64,000 bases of DNA from Echiichthys vipera (taxonomy: Eukaryota; Chordata; Actinopteri; Perciformes; Trachinidae), in the NCBI GenBank assembly GCA_963691815.1, contig OY829659.1, positions 27,942,170 to 28,006,169 on the forward strand. The letters run 5' to 3'. Both the position numbers and the translations under genes were made by a program. Under the pieces are notes generated by a model, which did not search any database, was not told where the DNA came from, and saw only the letters and a program-made list of their open reading frames with translations. Position 1 is the stretch's first letter. Every line of letters begins with the position of its first letter. This document shows positions 1 to 11,467 of the stretch, piece after piece.

Positions 1-299
1 TCAGAAGTACTAAAAATAAGATAAAATATAAAATACAAAATATGAACAACAATAAAATAAAATAAAAGTACAGTATTGCAGATAAACACTATATTACAAT
101 GTGCTATGTGGATTTTAATGTGCAAAGAGAGATAAAGGTGCATTTCAGTGATAGGTCACTTTGAGTAGTGTGAGTTTATTCCCTGAGCGTCGCTCAGCGT
201 TGCTGTGCAGCGTTGCTGTGCAGCGTTGCTGTGTGCAGCGTTGTACAGTCTGATGCAGCAGTCCATTGTCCGTTGAAAGAGTGAGAGAGAGCAGGTTTT
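1..299. other. Gene-free flank with a short tandem repeat
   Basis: AT-rich sequence with no ORF or element I recognise. A 13-bp unit (CAGCGTTGCTGTG) is repeated about three times around 195-243. It may be internal ERV sequence belonging to the fragment that follows, but nothing shows this. Confidence 0.4.
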
Positions 300-740
300 G
301 TGGCAGCTTCAGGTCTGCCTATTAAGCATGAGGAGGAAATGAGGAAAGAGAAAATAGCAAAAATTATGGCAACTACAGGTCTATCATGGTTAGACTGTTT
401 GCCTATGACATCACACTCTATGAGGGCTAGTGTGAATAGAGGAAAGAAATTTACCCCTTATGAGTTACTTACAGGTCGCACCATCCCCGGACCAAGACAC
501 CAGGAACCGCTGCAGCCAGGGGCCACACCAGGACTAGCGCGGTCCCACGTGACTCAACTCCAAGGCTGGGTAAAGACATTGGCAGGAAGCCAATGGGGGT
601 CACGACCAGTACCGGCCCCATTGACTCTGTTAGGTGAACCTTGGGTGTATGTGAAGACCTTAATAAGAAAGTGGACACACCCTAGGTGGACAGGACCCCA
701 TAAGGTGGTGGTCCACAGTAGTAAAAATACAGGGAAGTGA
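300..740 (+). pseudogene. pol: ERV pol remnant: C-terminal part of integrase
   Basis: The 146-codon frame resembles the end of a gamma/epsilonretrovirus-like integrase. It has the end-of-core motif PYELLTGR near residue 55, then the C-terminal DNA-binding region with the WTHPRWTGPHKVV stretch near residues 125-138. The catalytic core and zinc-binding domain are absent, so this is only the last part of pol. An LTR follows 400 bp downstream on the same strand, which fits the 3' end of a provirus. The ATG at 300 is not a real start; the frame is simply open there. The family assignment is inferred from remembered motifs. Confidence 0.65.
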
Positions 741-961
741 CAAGTGGATTCACCTTTCAAGGTGTAGACAGGGGGAGGAGCCCAAAAGGTCCCTAGACCA
801 AGTCAGAACAGATCTACCGAACAGGGTTAAGGGACTTCTGTAAATACATATAATCTATGATTGACCCACATACACCATTAGTAAAAAACACCACAGTATA
901 TAGAGTTGATAAATAGGGTGAAAAAAAGGGAGCAGAAAAACAAACGTGTGTGACACTTAGT

Positions 962-1030
962 GTGTTTATTGTAGTATTCATTTTCTTAGTGGGAATCTAT
1001 CTTATATGTGCATGGTCAGATAATTGTTAG
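962..1030 (+). pseudogene. Short transmembrane stub, possible Env tail
   Basis: One frame encodes about 17 consecutive hydrophobic residues ending in a short polar tail and a stop at 1028-1030. It lies between integrase and the LTR, where the membrane anchor of Env would sit. No surface or fusion domain is visible, so most of env is missing. A chance hydrophobic frame cannot be excluded. Confidence 0.35.
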
Positions 1031-1134
1031 AGTTATGGAACTTGGCAGGCCACGTCCGTGGCATCCCTTTAGACATCCAGGATTTTGTGGTCTCGGAGGA
1101 ATGATCACTCTGGTGAGTGATCAACAGGGGGAAT

Positions 1135-1600
1135 TGAAGAATTAATAATCAATGAAAGAAGTATTATAATCATGTGTTAGCGTGTCTATTAGTAATGATT
1201 AATGAGAGTGTAATAATAAGACGCAATAAGTATAATCCTTTAAGAGTGTGATAGTATGTGCCTCTGCCCGGCTCAAAGCTTTCTGCAAAACATCAGCACA
1301 TGAAGTCAAGGTCACAAAGACAATGAAATAGCCAGCTTGCACAAACGCACCTGGCAACTAGTTGAGATTAGACCAAAACCATATAAGGAGACAGGAACAA
1401 CCATATAAGGAGGTAGGCTATAGGGAGGATGAGAATATTTGCTTTCTTCACAGATAAAGAAGACGAGTCATGTGGAAACAGATAATACCCCAACGGGCGG
1501 GGCTGGAAGATGGAGGAATTGGGACGGCTGCTTCTGAAATACACATATGCACGCACAAGCAGACAAATAAACCACGCCTTGTAACAAGCATAAATGCTGG
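1135..1600 (+). repeat. LTR of the left-hand ERV
   Basis: A purine-rich tract (CAGGGGGAATT, about 1125-1135) precedes a TG start, as at the polypurine tract/U3 boundary. Two copies of CCATATAAGG (about 1379 and 1402) give TATA-like elements and AATAAA lies near 1566. The right end is not sharply defined; piggyBac sequence begins by 1611. No second copy is in the window, so identity to a partner LTR cannot be judged. Confidence 0.5.
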
Positions 1601-1610
1601 AGTAGTTACT

Positions 1611-2934
1611 CTAGATATCCTCAGGTCGATCGCGATATCTAGCCCTCTGAACAGCTTTCATAACTGCTGCAGAGGCTTCCGTGCGGGGCAGAGTGCCACG
1701 TCTTTGAATGAGTGGAGTCAAGAGAGCCTTTCCCAGCTGCTCCAAGAAGAACTTACTCTTGTTCCGCTTACTGTTCATCCAGTTAGGGTTGAGCTCTCTC
1801 CAAATCACAAAGGCATTTGTAGGAGGACACGTCAATCATGTTGTGGAAAACGACCAAAGGCCAGCGGGCGGTCATCCTCCGGCAGCTGTACGTTCAGATC
1901 ACCTTGTTTAGGTTGTCCACACCGCCCTTGTTGTGGTTGTAGTCTAGCATGATGAGCGGCTTCCTGTCATTGCGATTGCGAATCATGGGCCCTCTTGTGT
2001 GCAGTGTGCTCAAGAGTACCACATTCTTGTTTTTCTTTGGGAGATAGGAGACTAGTGGCGCTGGGCGAGAAAATCTCTCGGGCTTGTTCTTTCGCACCGT
2101 GCCAACCATGGTGAGCTTCCTCTCCAGGAACCGCTGTCCCAGTTCGTAAGAAAATTGTCACATGTCACGTTGAAAGCACTCAGTCCCTCTGTCACGTCGA
2201 GCACGACCCGCATCCCCTGATTCTTCTCTGGACCTACGCAGCTCGGCTTCCCGGTGTAGACCTGCATCCTCCAAGCATAGCTGGACTTGGCGTCGCAGGC
2301 CACCCATGACTTGAACCCGTATTTCGCCGGCTTGCTGGGCATATACTGCCGGAAGGGACAACTGCCTTTTGTTGCTGTTGTTGTTGTTGTTGTTTGTTTT
2401 TGGGAAAAGTAGGACAGAAACAACAGATTGGCACAGGTAATTAGCATGGCACAAGGGACATTGATGGGGTATCTCACTATTTGGTTGTGTGTGTGTGTGT
2501 GTGTCTGTGTATGTGTGCATGAGTGCGAACGAGCAAGAGAGAGAGAGACTTTACTAGCACACAACACAGTCCGAGACATGTGTGTGGGTGGGTCATTTGT
2601 GTGTGGGTCATCTGTGTGACCATCATTTGTTTCAGCTATCATGTTCCAGTCAAATCCCACAACAACAAGCGTTGGAGGAAAGTTCTTGGAAGATTGGCAA
2701 TGTTATTGCAGTGTTGACGCAGTCCAGAAAAGAGAGAGAGAGAGTAAGCTACCTACCTCTGAAAGGAACCAGTTGCTCATCCGCCGTCACGTCAGGCTTG
2801 CGGCAACCGCTTCGCCCACATGTCCCAGGCCTCTCTTATGGCTGCCAGTTTGTCCGAGGTGCGTTGCGCGGTTCTCAACTTGCGGTTGTCAAATCGTAGC
2901 AGTCCTGATTTGACAATCAATTTACTCTTTTTTC
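1611..2934 (-). pseudogene. piggyBac-type transposase, intron-containing and frameshifted
   Basis: Translating the minus strand gives consecutive pieces of a piggyBac (DDE_Tnp_1_7) transposase. They are an AAIREAWDMW block (about 2870), DEQLVPFRG (about 2775), CPFRQYMPSKPAKYG (about 2350), the EKNQGMRVVLDVTEG block (about 2200), MVGTVRKNKP (2109) and YNHNKGGVD (about 1930), where the aspartate belongs to the family's conserved C-terminal motif. The tail near 1835-1611 closes the protein. At least three frameshifts and several stops separate the blocks. A 391-bp gap (2366-2756) has GT and AG ends, and removing it rejoins FRG to SCPFRQY in phase. No terminal repeats or TTAA duplication were found. 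Confidence 0.8.
2487..2512. repeat. GT microsatellite
   Basis: Short GT run inside the intron-like gap of the piggyBac remnant. Confidence 0.85.
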
Positions 2935-3686
2935 AGTGGTACCAACATAACTGGTCCAGGCTATGAAGGCAGGATCACCTTCTTCATGTCTACTGCATCT
3001 CTGGAGCTCATATGTTGTCCATTTCTAAAGACAATATTGCGGAGGATTGTCGGCTCACCCTTTACTTGGGGTTCGGTGTCCATTACCCTCTTGCCTCTGG
3101 CCGTCTACTCAAACAGTGCTACTGATTGCAGAGTGACTTACGAGAACAATAATGAGGACCGAAGCAGCTGTGGAAGCCTTTATATTGTCTTTGCTGATGA
3201 TCCACTACAGCACCACGGCTAGCAGCAGTCTCATCATCAGGCTTTCCCGCATCAAGGGGGGGCTGGTTTCACCCGCCAGACAACACACAGAAAGCACAAG
3301 CGTCCAACTGAGAATTGTTTCTTACCCTGACTGTCTAACATGTAGGTGGGTCTGACATAAACTGCGTTACATGTAGACGAGCGTGTAAAGGGACTGTGTG
3401 TGTGTGTGTCTGTCTGTCTGTCTGCCTGCCTGTCTGTCTGTATCTGTGTGTAGACAGCAAAAGCAAGGCACAGAACTGCCTATGGTGGGTCTGAGAGAGA
3501 CCCACGCAGAACACAATCTTTTCGCAACAAGAGAGCTCTGTACAAAATATAATAGTAATGTTGGTGTATCGTCATGTGTTTCCATGTGCTTTCATTCTAA
3601 CGTAATAAACGTGTGATTCATCTACCACTGATTGGTCTCAGCCTCATTATTATTAGGATTGTGATTCTGATTACTATTATTGTGTC
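2935..3686. other. No recognised gene; CTGT/CTGC microsatellite
   Basis: This could hold the N-terminal part of the piggyBac element, but no family motif is readable on either strand. A TGTC/TGCC simple repeat lies at about 3397-3445. Confidence 0.4.
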
Positions 3687-3948
3687 ATATAAGCATGATG
3701 TGTACATAAATGCAGCAATGGTGAAAAGACACAGTAATAATAGAGAAATTTTTATATATGTGCCTACAGTTACAGGGCATTTGATTGTCTCGTATAAGCA
3801 TGATGTGTACATAAATGCAGCAATGGTGAAAAGACACAGACACAATAGAGACTTATTGATATATGTGCCTACAGTTACAGGGCATTTTATTGTCTCGTCT
3901 AAACATGATGTGTACATAAATGCAATAGAGACATCTTGATACCACTTG
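3687..3948. repeat. 105-bp minisatellite, about 2.5 copies
   Basis: The phrase AAGCATGATGTGTACATAAA recurs near 3691 and 3796, and again near 3900 with one change, a period of about 105 bp. The first two units are nearly identical over the whole length; the third is partial and ends in AATAGAGACATC. Long open frames through it on both strands result from the repeat. Confidence 0.9.
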
Positions 3949-4672
3949 TGCTGTAAAATAAACAGTGACCCGAGGACAACGCAAGGGTTTAGAGTGCTCT
4001 CTTTTCCCACATGAGCTGGTTTCCAATTTCCCCACTGTTGAGGAAAAGCCTTTACCCTGACAGGAGCCACAGATGTCATCCTGACAGAGCAGAAAGCTCA
4101 TTCCTCAATGTTTGGTGTTCATGCTAAATACATGAACTGAGTGTCTGATCCTAATAATATTAAACTAATTATTCAAATGGATATTAATTCAAACTATTCT
4201 TCCCTAAAATGTGTAACCCTTTAAACCAGCAGTTAAAAAATGATGTAAAGTCATCCTTATTATTATTATTTATGTGTAAGAAAACTGCCATAAAATTAAG
4301 TAGTGTTTTATGTCTGCATGCTGAATGCCATAGAATGGGAATAGATTAAACAAAAGTCAACAGAATATTTTGTACAGTGATTACTTGGCCATCGGGAATA
4401 CAGAGATAATTTCCAGTTCAGCCTGCAGAATGAGACGATGCAGAAAGAGTATTGTGTTAGTCTGTCTTTTCTGTGCCAAGTCCTTTGTGAAAATAATTTA
4501 AGAGAAGGACCTGCAGTAATAATATTTCCTTATTTGACGACTGATGAGCCACACCACATTTGGGAGGTGGTCTGGTTATTAATCTCTATTAACCAAGGTG
4601 TCAAGTACAATTTAACAAACGAAACTGCCCTGCATGAGATCAGCAGCTTATATTAACAGGAATCCATTTGTA
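3949..4672. other. No recognised feature
   Basis: AT-rich sequence. The small open frame at 4438-4656 has no family resemblance I can name. Confidence 0.4.
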
Positions 4673-5391
4673 GGCAAGGCAAGGCAAGACAAGACAAGGG
4701 AAATTTATTTATATAGCACCATTTGTACAAGCAGCAATTCATAGTGCTTTACAGAAAAGATAAAAAATAAAATAAAAGAATAACATTGTAAAAGGACGAG
4801 TATACAATACAGGACAATGAAATAGCCTAATATTAAAAACGTTGAAATAAGCGATAAGACCAATGGATGAATAGTGAAACAGTCATTAAAACAGTAATAC
4901 GATTTTAAAAAGCACATAAAGGTTTAAGATTAGAAAGTTAAGATTACCTTCATTTGGGTTATGGTAAAGCTGCAGTAAACAGAAGTTTTTAGGCCTGATT
5001 TAAAAGAGCTGAGAGTATGTGCACACCTCAGGTGTTCAGGGAGCTTGTTACACAGGTGTAGAGCATAAAAACTGGACCCCGCTTAAGCCTTTTTAGTTCT
5101 GACCCTGGGAACACAAAGTAAACCTGTCCCTAAAGACCTGAGGAGTCTGGGTGCTTCAGATCCAACAAGCAGCTCAGAGATGGATTTTGGACCCGGACCA
5201 TTCAGTCCCTTGCAAGCCAGTAACAACATTTTAAAGTCTATCCTTTTACATACAGCGAGCAAGTGCACAGATTTGAGGAAAAGTGTGATGTGGTGCATTT
5301 TTTTGGTGTTGGTCAAGCAGCATTCTGGATAAGCTGCAGTTGCCTTTTTTGCTAAGACCTGTAAAGATGCCATTACAATAATCTAACCTAC
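4673..5391 (-). mobile_element. 3' end of a Rex/L2-like LINE, minus strand
   Basis: On the minus strand, 5373-5083 encodes the C-terminal tail typical of fish L2/Rex reverse transcriptases: CKRIDFKMLLL, then SISELL, then GTGLLCVPRVRTK. A 3' UTR follows with the common CTATATAAATAAATTT motif and a CTTG-rich simple tail at 4673-4700. Only the 3' end is present. The break at 5391 coincides with the start of the Gypsy LTR, so that Gypsy may have inserted into this LINE, but I do not find the rest of the LINE on the other side. Confidence 0.75.
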
Positions 5392-5900
5392 TGTCACGGC
5401 ACACACACACCTTATAATTTGGCTGTCCTGCATGGCTGTGAGGCTAGGGAGGTGGGCTTACCTAGTTCCATGCGGCCTGAGTAATTAAGAGGGCATTCAA
5501 GGACAGGTGTGGGAGAGTTGCAGAGAAGAGTGACCCTGAGTACCTCAAGGAGAGAAGATTGCCGTGTTCCCTTTCTTCTGTGTGATTACGTTTTGTTTAA
5601 GTTTTGTCTGTGTGCTACATGTCAAAAATGAAATGGAGTCCGAACGTAACTGAGTGTCGGACTGCTGGGAGGGAGCTGACCAAGTGACAGGCGGCGAAGG
5701 AGGCCAACGAAGAAGCAGGTGAGCCCACAAGCTTCACCCGCTAGGCTGGCAGCCAAATCGTTCCCCTCTGAAATGTATGAACGGGCAGCCAAGTCTCGGA
5801 ACCCCTAGACGCGAGTGTATGCCTATTTGGAAATAGTAATATACCCGGGGTTGTGTTGGCCGTGTCATATAAATGGGTGGATTGTCCAGGATTTAAATGA
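5392..5900 (+). repeat. 5' LTR of the Gypsy element (right edge approximate)
   Basis: It starts TGTCACGGC, matching the 3' LTR start at 26239. The inner end is not clear because the 3' copy is truncated, so no LTR-to-LTR comparison is possible. No convincing primer-binding site was identified. Confidence 0.5.
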
Positions 5901-6498
5901 CAGTATGGGCATTTGTTTGTAGCATTAGCAAGTAGCCTGCTACTAAGGCCTACGGTAGCGCTGCTGAAGTTATCGGTATTTTACCGTAGTTTCATCAAGT
6001 ATAGTCTTAAACTAACTCTGTCTGTGACTGGGAAAGACACAAAGTTGATATATCAGCTCATTAAAAAGTGTGCGCAGCCAGGGTTAAATAGATGTGTACA
6101 GCTTATGGGTGGACAAGCCACTCAGTTTAAGTACCACCGCAGACAGAGTTGAAGGGAGGTAAGGTTAAAATAAATAAATAATAATAAATAAAAAAAATAA
6201 AATAAAAAATACAACTTAATAAAAAATAAAATAAATAAAAAATTAAACGAGGTCAACAAAAATCAACAAAAATTTTAATGTTTGGTGGACAGTGGTAGGT
6301 AGTGTAGCTGTAAAAATAGTGACAATGACTTCAGGGATTTGCAATTCTGTTTCTGACGGGTAGGATAGGGCTGTGATTTTGGTTTGAGTTGGTAAACGGA
6401 TGTTGTGTATGCAGCTTTCGGTGAGGTCAATAGCTGTAAAGCAGTGCTGTGAGAAGAAATAGTTTCTGTGTTTGTTAACCAGCATATCATTAGATGCA
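5901..6498 (+). other. Gypsy leader, AT-rich
   Basis: Sequence between LTR and gag start. It includes a TAAATAAA-rich block at about 6165-6245. The 79-codon frame at 5913 has no recognisable domain. Confidence 0.4.
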
Positions 6499-7120
6499 AT
6501 GGCGAATGAGGCAGTTCCGGTGGCGGTCAGTGGGCTGAACAGGGAGCAATTTAGGAGGCTGAAGAAGAATCAGCTTATTACTATAGCCGAGGAAGAAGAA
6601 GTTTTGCTAGAAAAGGACCTGACCAAGCCAGCAATAGCAGCCTGTTTGATTGATGTCCTACAGTAAGAGAAAATGTGGTCACAGCAGGATAGAGAAAGGG
6701 AAAACCAACGCCGTGAGAAGGAAAAGGAGAGGGCCCACCAGGAGAAGTTGGCAAGGCTGGAGGTGGAGAAAGCTTCTGCTATGGGACATAGGGCTGAGCA
6801 CAGGTTTGACATTAACCGAACTTGCAGTTTCAAGTTACTGTTAGTTCAAAGCGTGATTACTGGAAAATCTCAGAGAGCAGTGGCCGAGTAGGTAGTATGA
6901 AGCTTTGAGAAAAGCTGTTTTGGAAGCGTATGGCAGTGTACCAGAGGCCTATAGGAGATTGTTCCGTGAGTTGAGACGGCAGCAGGGTGAATCATACTTG
7001 GACCTGTGGCGAAGACAAGAGATTGCATTTGATCGCTGGGCTAATTCTTGTAATGCCTTTAGTTATCAGCAATTGAGAAATCTACTACTACTTAAGCAGT
7101 TTAAAGTCAGTGTCCCCAGG
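6499..7120 (+). pseudogene. gag: Gypsy gag, first part (SCAN-like capsid), broken
   Basis: It starts MANEAVPVAV at 6499, an N-terminal segment followed by a stop at 6664. A Glu/Arg/Lys-rich coiled-coil-like stretch follows (6673-6890), then another stop and a frame change at about 6895. The third segment has LEAYGSVPEAYRRLFRELRR and then YLDLWRRQEIAFDRW, matching the helical capsid fold shared by Gmr1-like Gypsy Gag and vertebrate SCAN domains. The ORF is cut at LLLLKQFKVSVPR where the giant insertion begins. Two stops or frameshifts mean it could not make a full Gag even without the insertion. Confidence 0.75.
7113..7120. repeat. Left copy of the 8-bp target duplication
   Basis: TCCCCAGG here is repeated at 23780-23787 on the other side of the inserted element. 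Removing the insertion and one copy restores the capsid frame (VPR followed by EMEVYLNE). Confidence 0.9.
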
Positions 7121-7289
7121 CAACACAGTCTCACTCCCAACGCGTCAAAAACTGACGATTGGTCAGGGGCCTTTGGCGTTAGTTACTGACTAAAAAGGTC
7201 TCCTTAAACGTACAAACCCGACGCAGAGGGCTTTCAACTCATTCAAATGTAAGCCCGTCCGCGGCGATATTTGAAGCTCAGGGCACTCC
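7121..7289 (+). repeat. Left terminal inverted repeat
   Basis: Begins CAACACAGTCTCAC and contains ACGCGTCAAAAACTGACGAT, both found in reverse complement at the right end. The only differences in the outer 60 bp are a leading C and a few bases around 7134-7139. The last third matches the subterminal repeat unit found four times at the other end. Confidence 0.9.
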
Positions 7290-7457
7290 TTAAACGTCCA
7301 TATTTGAAGCTCAGGGATTCCTTGATTGAGTTGAAAGCCCCCTGCGTCGGGTTTGAACGTAGGCAGGACGTATGCCTCTTTTCGCATGTGTCCATGGTGC
7401 ATTGTGGGTCTATTTGATTACATCTTTTTTCATCGCTTGACACAAGGACTATTAAAG
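7290..7457 (+). promoter_or_regulatory. Inverted subterminal unit and probable 5' noncoding exon
   Basis: At 7320-7365 a copy of the subterminal unit (TTGAAAGCCCCCTGCGTCGG) occurs in the opposite orientation to the terminal repeat. It is followed by a short GC-containing segment and then AAAGGTAAGT, a strong splice donor at 7458. The next acceptor on this strand abuts an ATG at 8206, so I infer that transcription of the zinc-ribbon/chromo gene starts here, next to the terminal repeat. No TATA box is evident. Confidence 0.45.
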
Positions 7458-7820
7458 GTAAGTAGCTAGTAATAAATAGTGCTAAAAAATATAATAAAAA
7501 ATAGCTAATATTAATTGAAAGAGATTGCTCATCTTTATTGTTTTAGGTGTCTAACGTTATATGCGTTTACACGCTCCCAATTAGTCTTACGTTACATGAA
7601 ATGGTAAGCTAAAATGCTATGTATTTTAGATTTAATCTTTTCTTTTAATCAGGCTGTCTAGTTGAGATTAAAATATATTTTTAGACACCCTAGATTACGT
7701 AAAGACACGTACAGGTGCAAAGCCAGGAATACATAAGACACGGTAGAGGACAGACAAAATAAGTGTACCGTCAAATATGTGACCCATTTACTATGTTTGT
7801 GACTATTTGTTTTCAACGGA

Positions 7821-7955
7821 ATTCCATTGCTAGGCAACAGCCTTGTTCCTTATTTACTTCCTGACAGCTGGTGTCATTCACATACACTGCAACAGGAAAT
7901 AAACTAGGACTGTTTTGGAATGTTTAAGTTTACATCTTTGAAAAGGTCTATAGGT
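7821..7955. repeat. About 130-bp repeat, second copy at 13346-13475
   Basis: Shares TGCTAGGCAACAGCCTTG and downstream CAGCTG, ATTCACAT and GGAATGTTTA-like blocks with 13346-13475 in the same orientation, roughly 75-80% similar by eye. Both copies lie inside the giant element. It may be a short dispersed repeat or a duplicated internal segment. Confidence 0.7.
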
Positions 7956-8205
7956 ATTTCTTAATTTATAGCAAGCATTTCTTGTTACCTTCTAGAGCCC
8001 TCAAGAAACCATAACATATACAGTTTTTATAAATTAACTTGGAAAAAAAAATAATTTGGGGAAACAGGTCCTGAGTAGTATTATGCTGTAGCAGTTTTCT
8101 TTGAAGGCCAACATCTAAGAGCACTGTGTTTATTGTGTTGATTTATTATTCACTGGTAACACAGCATGCAGTGTTCTCATTTCTTATTTCTGTTTCTGTC
8201 TCCAG

Positions 8206-11200
8206 ATGCCTACTCAAAAACAATGCATCACACGCAAGGAAACGATTGGTGTGGCCAGCAAGATGTGTAAGCAGTGCGGGGCCAAGCAGCCTTACAAAAA
8301 AAAATTAGAAAATCAAAAGAAGAAATTTGGCCACGATTGGAAACACAAAAAAAAACTGCACCATCAACAGAATGTATGATGCAACAAATTTACTGGTAGG
8401 TTATTTTTTTTCTTTCAGACAGTTGTCATAAATAATAAGTAATTAATTGCTGATCTTTACATTTACATTGCTATATTTATCTTACATTATTTGCTTTTGC
8501 AGCAATTTAACACTCATCTTTGTTTCATTGTGCAAGACAATCCTGAATTCTCGATTTACTGTACCACTCCCAATTGTCTTGTCTTGGTGTCTTGTTTTCA
8601 CTCTACCTAAGGGAGCACTCACACTGTCCTTCCGCACCGGGCCAAAACTATCGGCTAAAGCCTAGTGCGTTTGACCAGTGTGAGTGCACCCGCTCCGCGT
8701 ATAACTGCGGCCTGAGAGAGGTGGGCTTTTGTAGAGCCTGTTTGCACATGTACGAGCACGAGCACGATGCCTACAGCGGTTCTGACGTCATTTATGTGCG
8801 CCTGTTCGGACATAGTAAATAGAAGGACGGACCATGCGCGGACATTTAACAACAACAACAATGGCGGCGAAAGGTTCACAGTGGTGTGTGAGGTGGAGTG
8901 TTTACTGCAGATTTGGTCGATGAAAATATTCAAAGACAGTTGACAAGACGCAGAAAAACTCCGAGCTCTATGTAAAGTTTGTAAACAAAGAGACGCATCG
9001 CGATGACGTCAATCAATGCATGTGACGTGTGAAGCATTTGCGCGAGGCCCAGGCAGTGTGAGTACAAACTGGCCTGGGGCGTGGGGGGAGAGGGAGGGGG
9101 GACAAGTATCCTAAAGCCCGAGGCGCGGTGCGGAAGGACAGTGTGAGTGCGCCCTAAGTCACTGGTGAACAGGGTTATGTACTACTAGATCAGAGCCTGC
9201 TGTTATTGCGTATATATAAACACATTGCTATCTATCAATTTTGGATAAAATATGGATGCAAAATCGGTGGAGGAGAAAAACTGTCTCCTGGGTATATGGT
9301 CCTCGGCCTCGGCTGAGGTTCAGAAAAAACTAGAGGAACCCTCTCAAACAAAACCCGCGTTGCACTCTCATTGGCTCCTGGATTCCCTCACAGTTCCAGA
9401 TATTTAGCCTGCTAGATATCTTAAATTCATGCTTCAAAAATAATTAAAATATATATTTTAAAAGATTGCTTGGGGCAAGTAAAAACAAAGTTGTTCAACT
9501 GATTAACTGGGCAAAACAGGAGAAAATGTAATAGAAAATTCTTGGGATCGAATAAAAAAAATAAATATGTAATATCCACAATAACTGGGCCCAATCTAGC
9601 TGAGTATAAACATATGATCTATTGTATTGTTTGACAAGATTTTAGTCATAGAAAGTATGTAATAGCATGCAAGATTGATTCAAGCTACTTTCAAATACAT
9701 AGCAAAACCTGAAAATGAACATTTACATTGCAGGATTAAGATTCGGAAGTTGTTCCTTAACGCATATCTGACGGTCTTTGATATCTTAAAGTGTGGTTTT
9801 GACCTGCTCTTTATGAAAAGTGTCCTGAGACAACTTCTGTTATGATTAGATACCATGAATAATAATAATTAATAATTTAATTGGATAGTTTGTAGCGGTA
9901 GCTGTGTTTTTAGATATAGAAGCATGTGATGCTTCCCTTGTCTCACACTGAATTTGAATAGCTGTCTTTTTTACAAAGGTTTTTTGTTTTTTACATTGCT
10001 ACTAAAACAGTTTATAGTGACCTCACTCTGAGTCTCAATGTATAGCCTATATGTATAGGTATCAAAGCATAAAATATATTTTTTTATGTATTATGACCTT
10101 CCATTTATGTATCCAATTTTCTGTCTTGTGATTTTGTGCCAATTTTGTTTCAGCTCCACAAGCGACATCCCATCCTCCTTGCCAGCAGAGCTCCAGATGG
10201 GTTTACAGCCGAGTGTGTCTGTCCATGGGAAATGGACACAGAAGATGCCAGGAATGCCCTTATTACAATTAAGAGGATTTATGAAAGTCTTCTTAGCGGT
10301 AATGTACACAGTGCATGCTATATTTTCAAGACTCTTTTGAAATACTGCCTTTGCAACATATTTCTGCATATAGCAAAGCAAAGTCTTTTTTTCTTTGTTA
10401 ACATGTGAACAACATGGCTTAGGATGGAAATGCAGACCTGGTTACCCATCAGTCTTTAACTGTGTCCTTCCACAATTTGATGTGGAATAATGAATCTTGA
10501 TTGATTCCATAGTGGTATTATGTCTCTTTCATTTGGTACTGACATGTTCTTGTACAGCAAACTGTTTAGTGCTCTAATCAAGTGTCACACACTTATTGTT
10601 CCTTATATCTTTCTTTCTTTTTTAAGGGCCGTGCTGAGGTGTTGGTGCAGTGGCTGCCTTGCTCTGGATGGTGTGTATGTTTTCTCAAGTTTATTTTACT
10701 GTAGATGAGGAAAATTCACTAATAAAAATAGAAAAATGTCTTCAACTTTAACTGCAATTTAATAAGGGACAGCAAAGTCTGAGGGTCAAGCAAGTCACAT
10801 AGCAGTCAAATGTTTTGGGCAGTATTGTGCATTGGACTTAAAATAAATTCACAGTATATAACATAATCAAGAAACCCCCTGTGCAATATCACTATAATGT
10901 GAAATGATTCAAAATTGTATCACCTTATAAAAGTGAACGCCACAATTTTCTTAGTTTTGGCCTGGTGTCTAATGCAATCTAAGAAAAAAAACATCCTCAT
11001 AAAACGGCACAAAACTGCAATATTTAACTTGGCCAAAAACATGAAGAAAAAAAGATTCATACTGGCAATACATTCTTTAGTCAAATTAAACCTAAATTTA
11101 CATTTTTTTTTCCCCATAAAAATTTCCCATTTACACAGATGTCGACTATGTGCTGTTGCGTCTCTGTGACTACCTCCAATGCCAGCTCAGGGGTGTAACA

Positions 11201-11467
11201 GTTCTGTTGCCCCCATTCCTTCTCCATACCTTTCACACAGACGTTGGGGAGTTTTCTAAATAAATATGATATTGAAAAGCTAATTTTCAAAAAAGAATGC
11301 ATGCATACCTGTATAATCCATATCTCATTGTAAATAGTACAGTGTCAGTTATAGTCTCAAAAATTATGAACAATTTGACAGTAATACTTCTTGCTGTGTT
11401 TCTGTCTTACAGTGGGGACAAATGGAAAAACTCCTGGGAGCCGAAGGAAAATGTTTTGCAAAAATAA
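8206..11467 (+). CDS. Spliced zinc-ribbon/chromodomain-like protein (4 coding exons)
   Basis: Exons by GT-AG signals: 8206-8395, 10154-10298 (or 10303), 10627-10670, 11413-11467. The first acceptor (CTCCAG) directly precedes the ATG. Exon 1 encodes a C-x2-C half ribbon (KMCKQCGAKQPYKKK) and a basic helix; a run of nine A near 8348 shifts the frame, and dropping one base continues to YDATNLL at the donor. Exon 2 encodes HKRHPILLAS...FTAECVCPWEMDTEDAR...IKRIYESLL. Exons 3-4 join through a split Cys codon to give EVLVQWLPCSGCG and KNSWEPKENV, which looks like the VKW...WEP core of a chromodomain. The stop TAA overlaps an AATAAA signal (11463-11468). The exon 2 donor is ambiguous: GTAATG gives a frame clash, GTACAC keeps it. 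About 145 residues. I cannot name it; a chromatin-targeting accessory protein is inference. Confidence 0.6.
8611..9154 (+). mobile_element. PIF/Harbinger-type MITE, copy 1
   Basis: 544 bp with inverted ends GGGAGCACTCACACTGTCCT and its reverse complement, flanked by TAA at 8608-8610 and 9155-9157, the 3-bp duplication typical of Harbinger. It lies in intron 1 of the zinc-ribbon/chromo gene. Internally an ATGGCGGCG start leads into a short frame related to a Myb/SANT-like protein, kept better in the other copies. Related copies: 11992-12600, 58250-58859, 58867-59368. Confidence 0.85.

Noticed and set aside
2986..3355. N-terminal domain of the piggyBac protein
   Set aside because: The position is right, but I could not read any family motif on the minus strand, so it is left unassigned.
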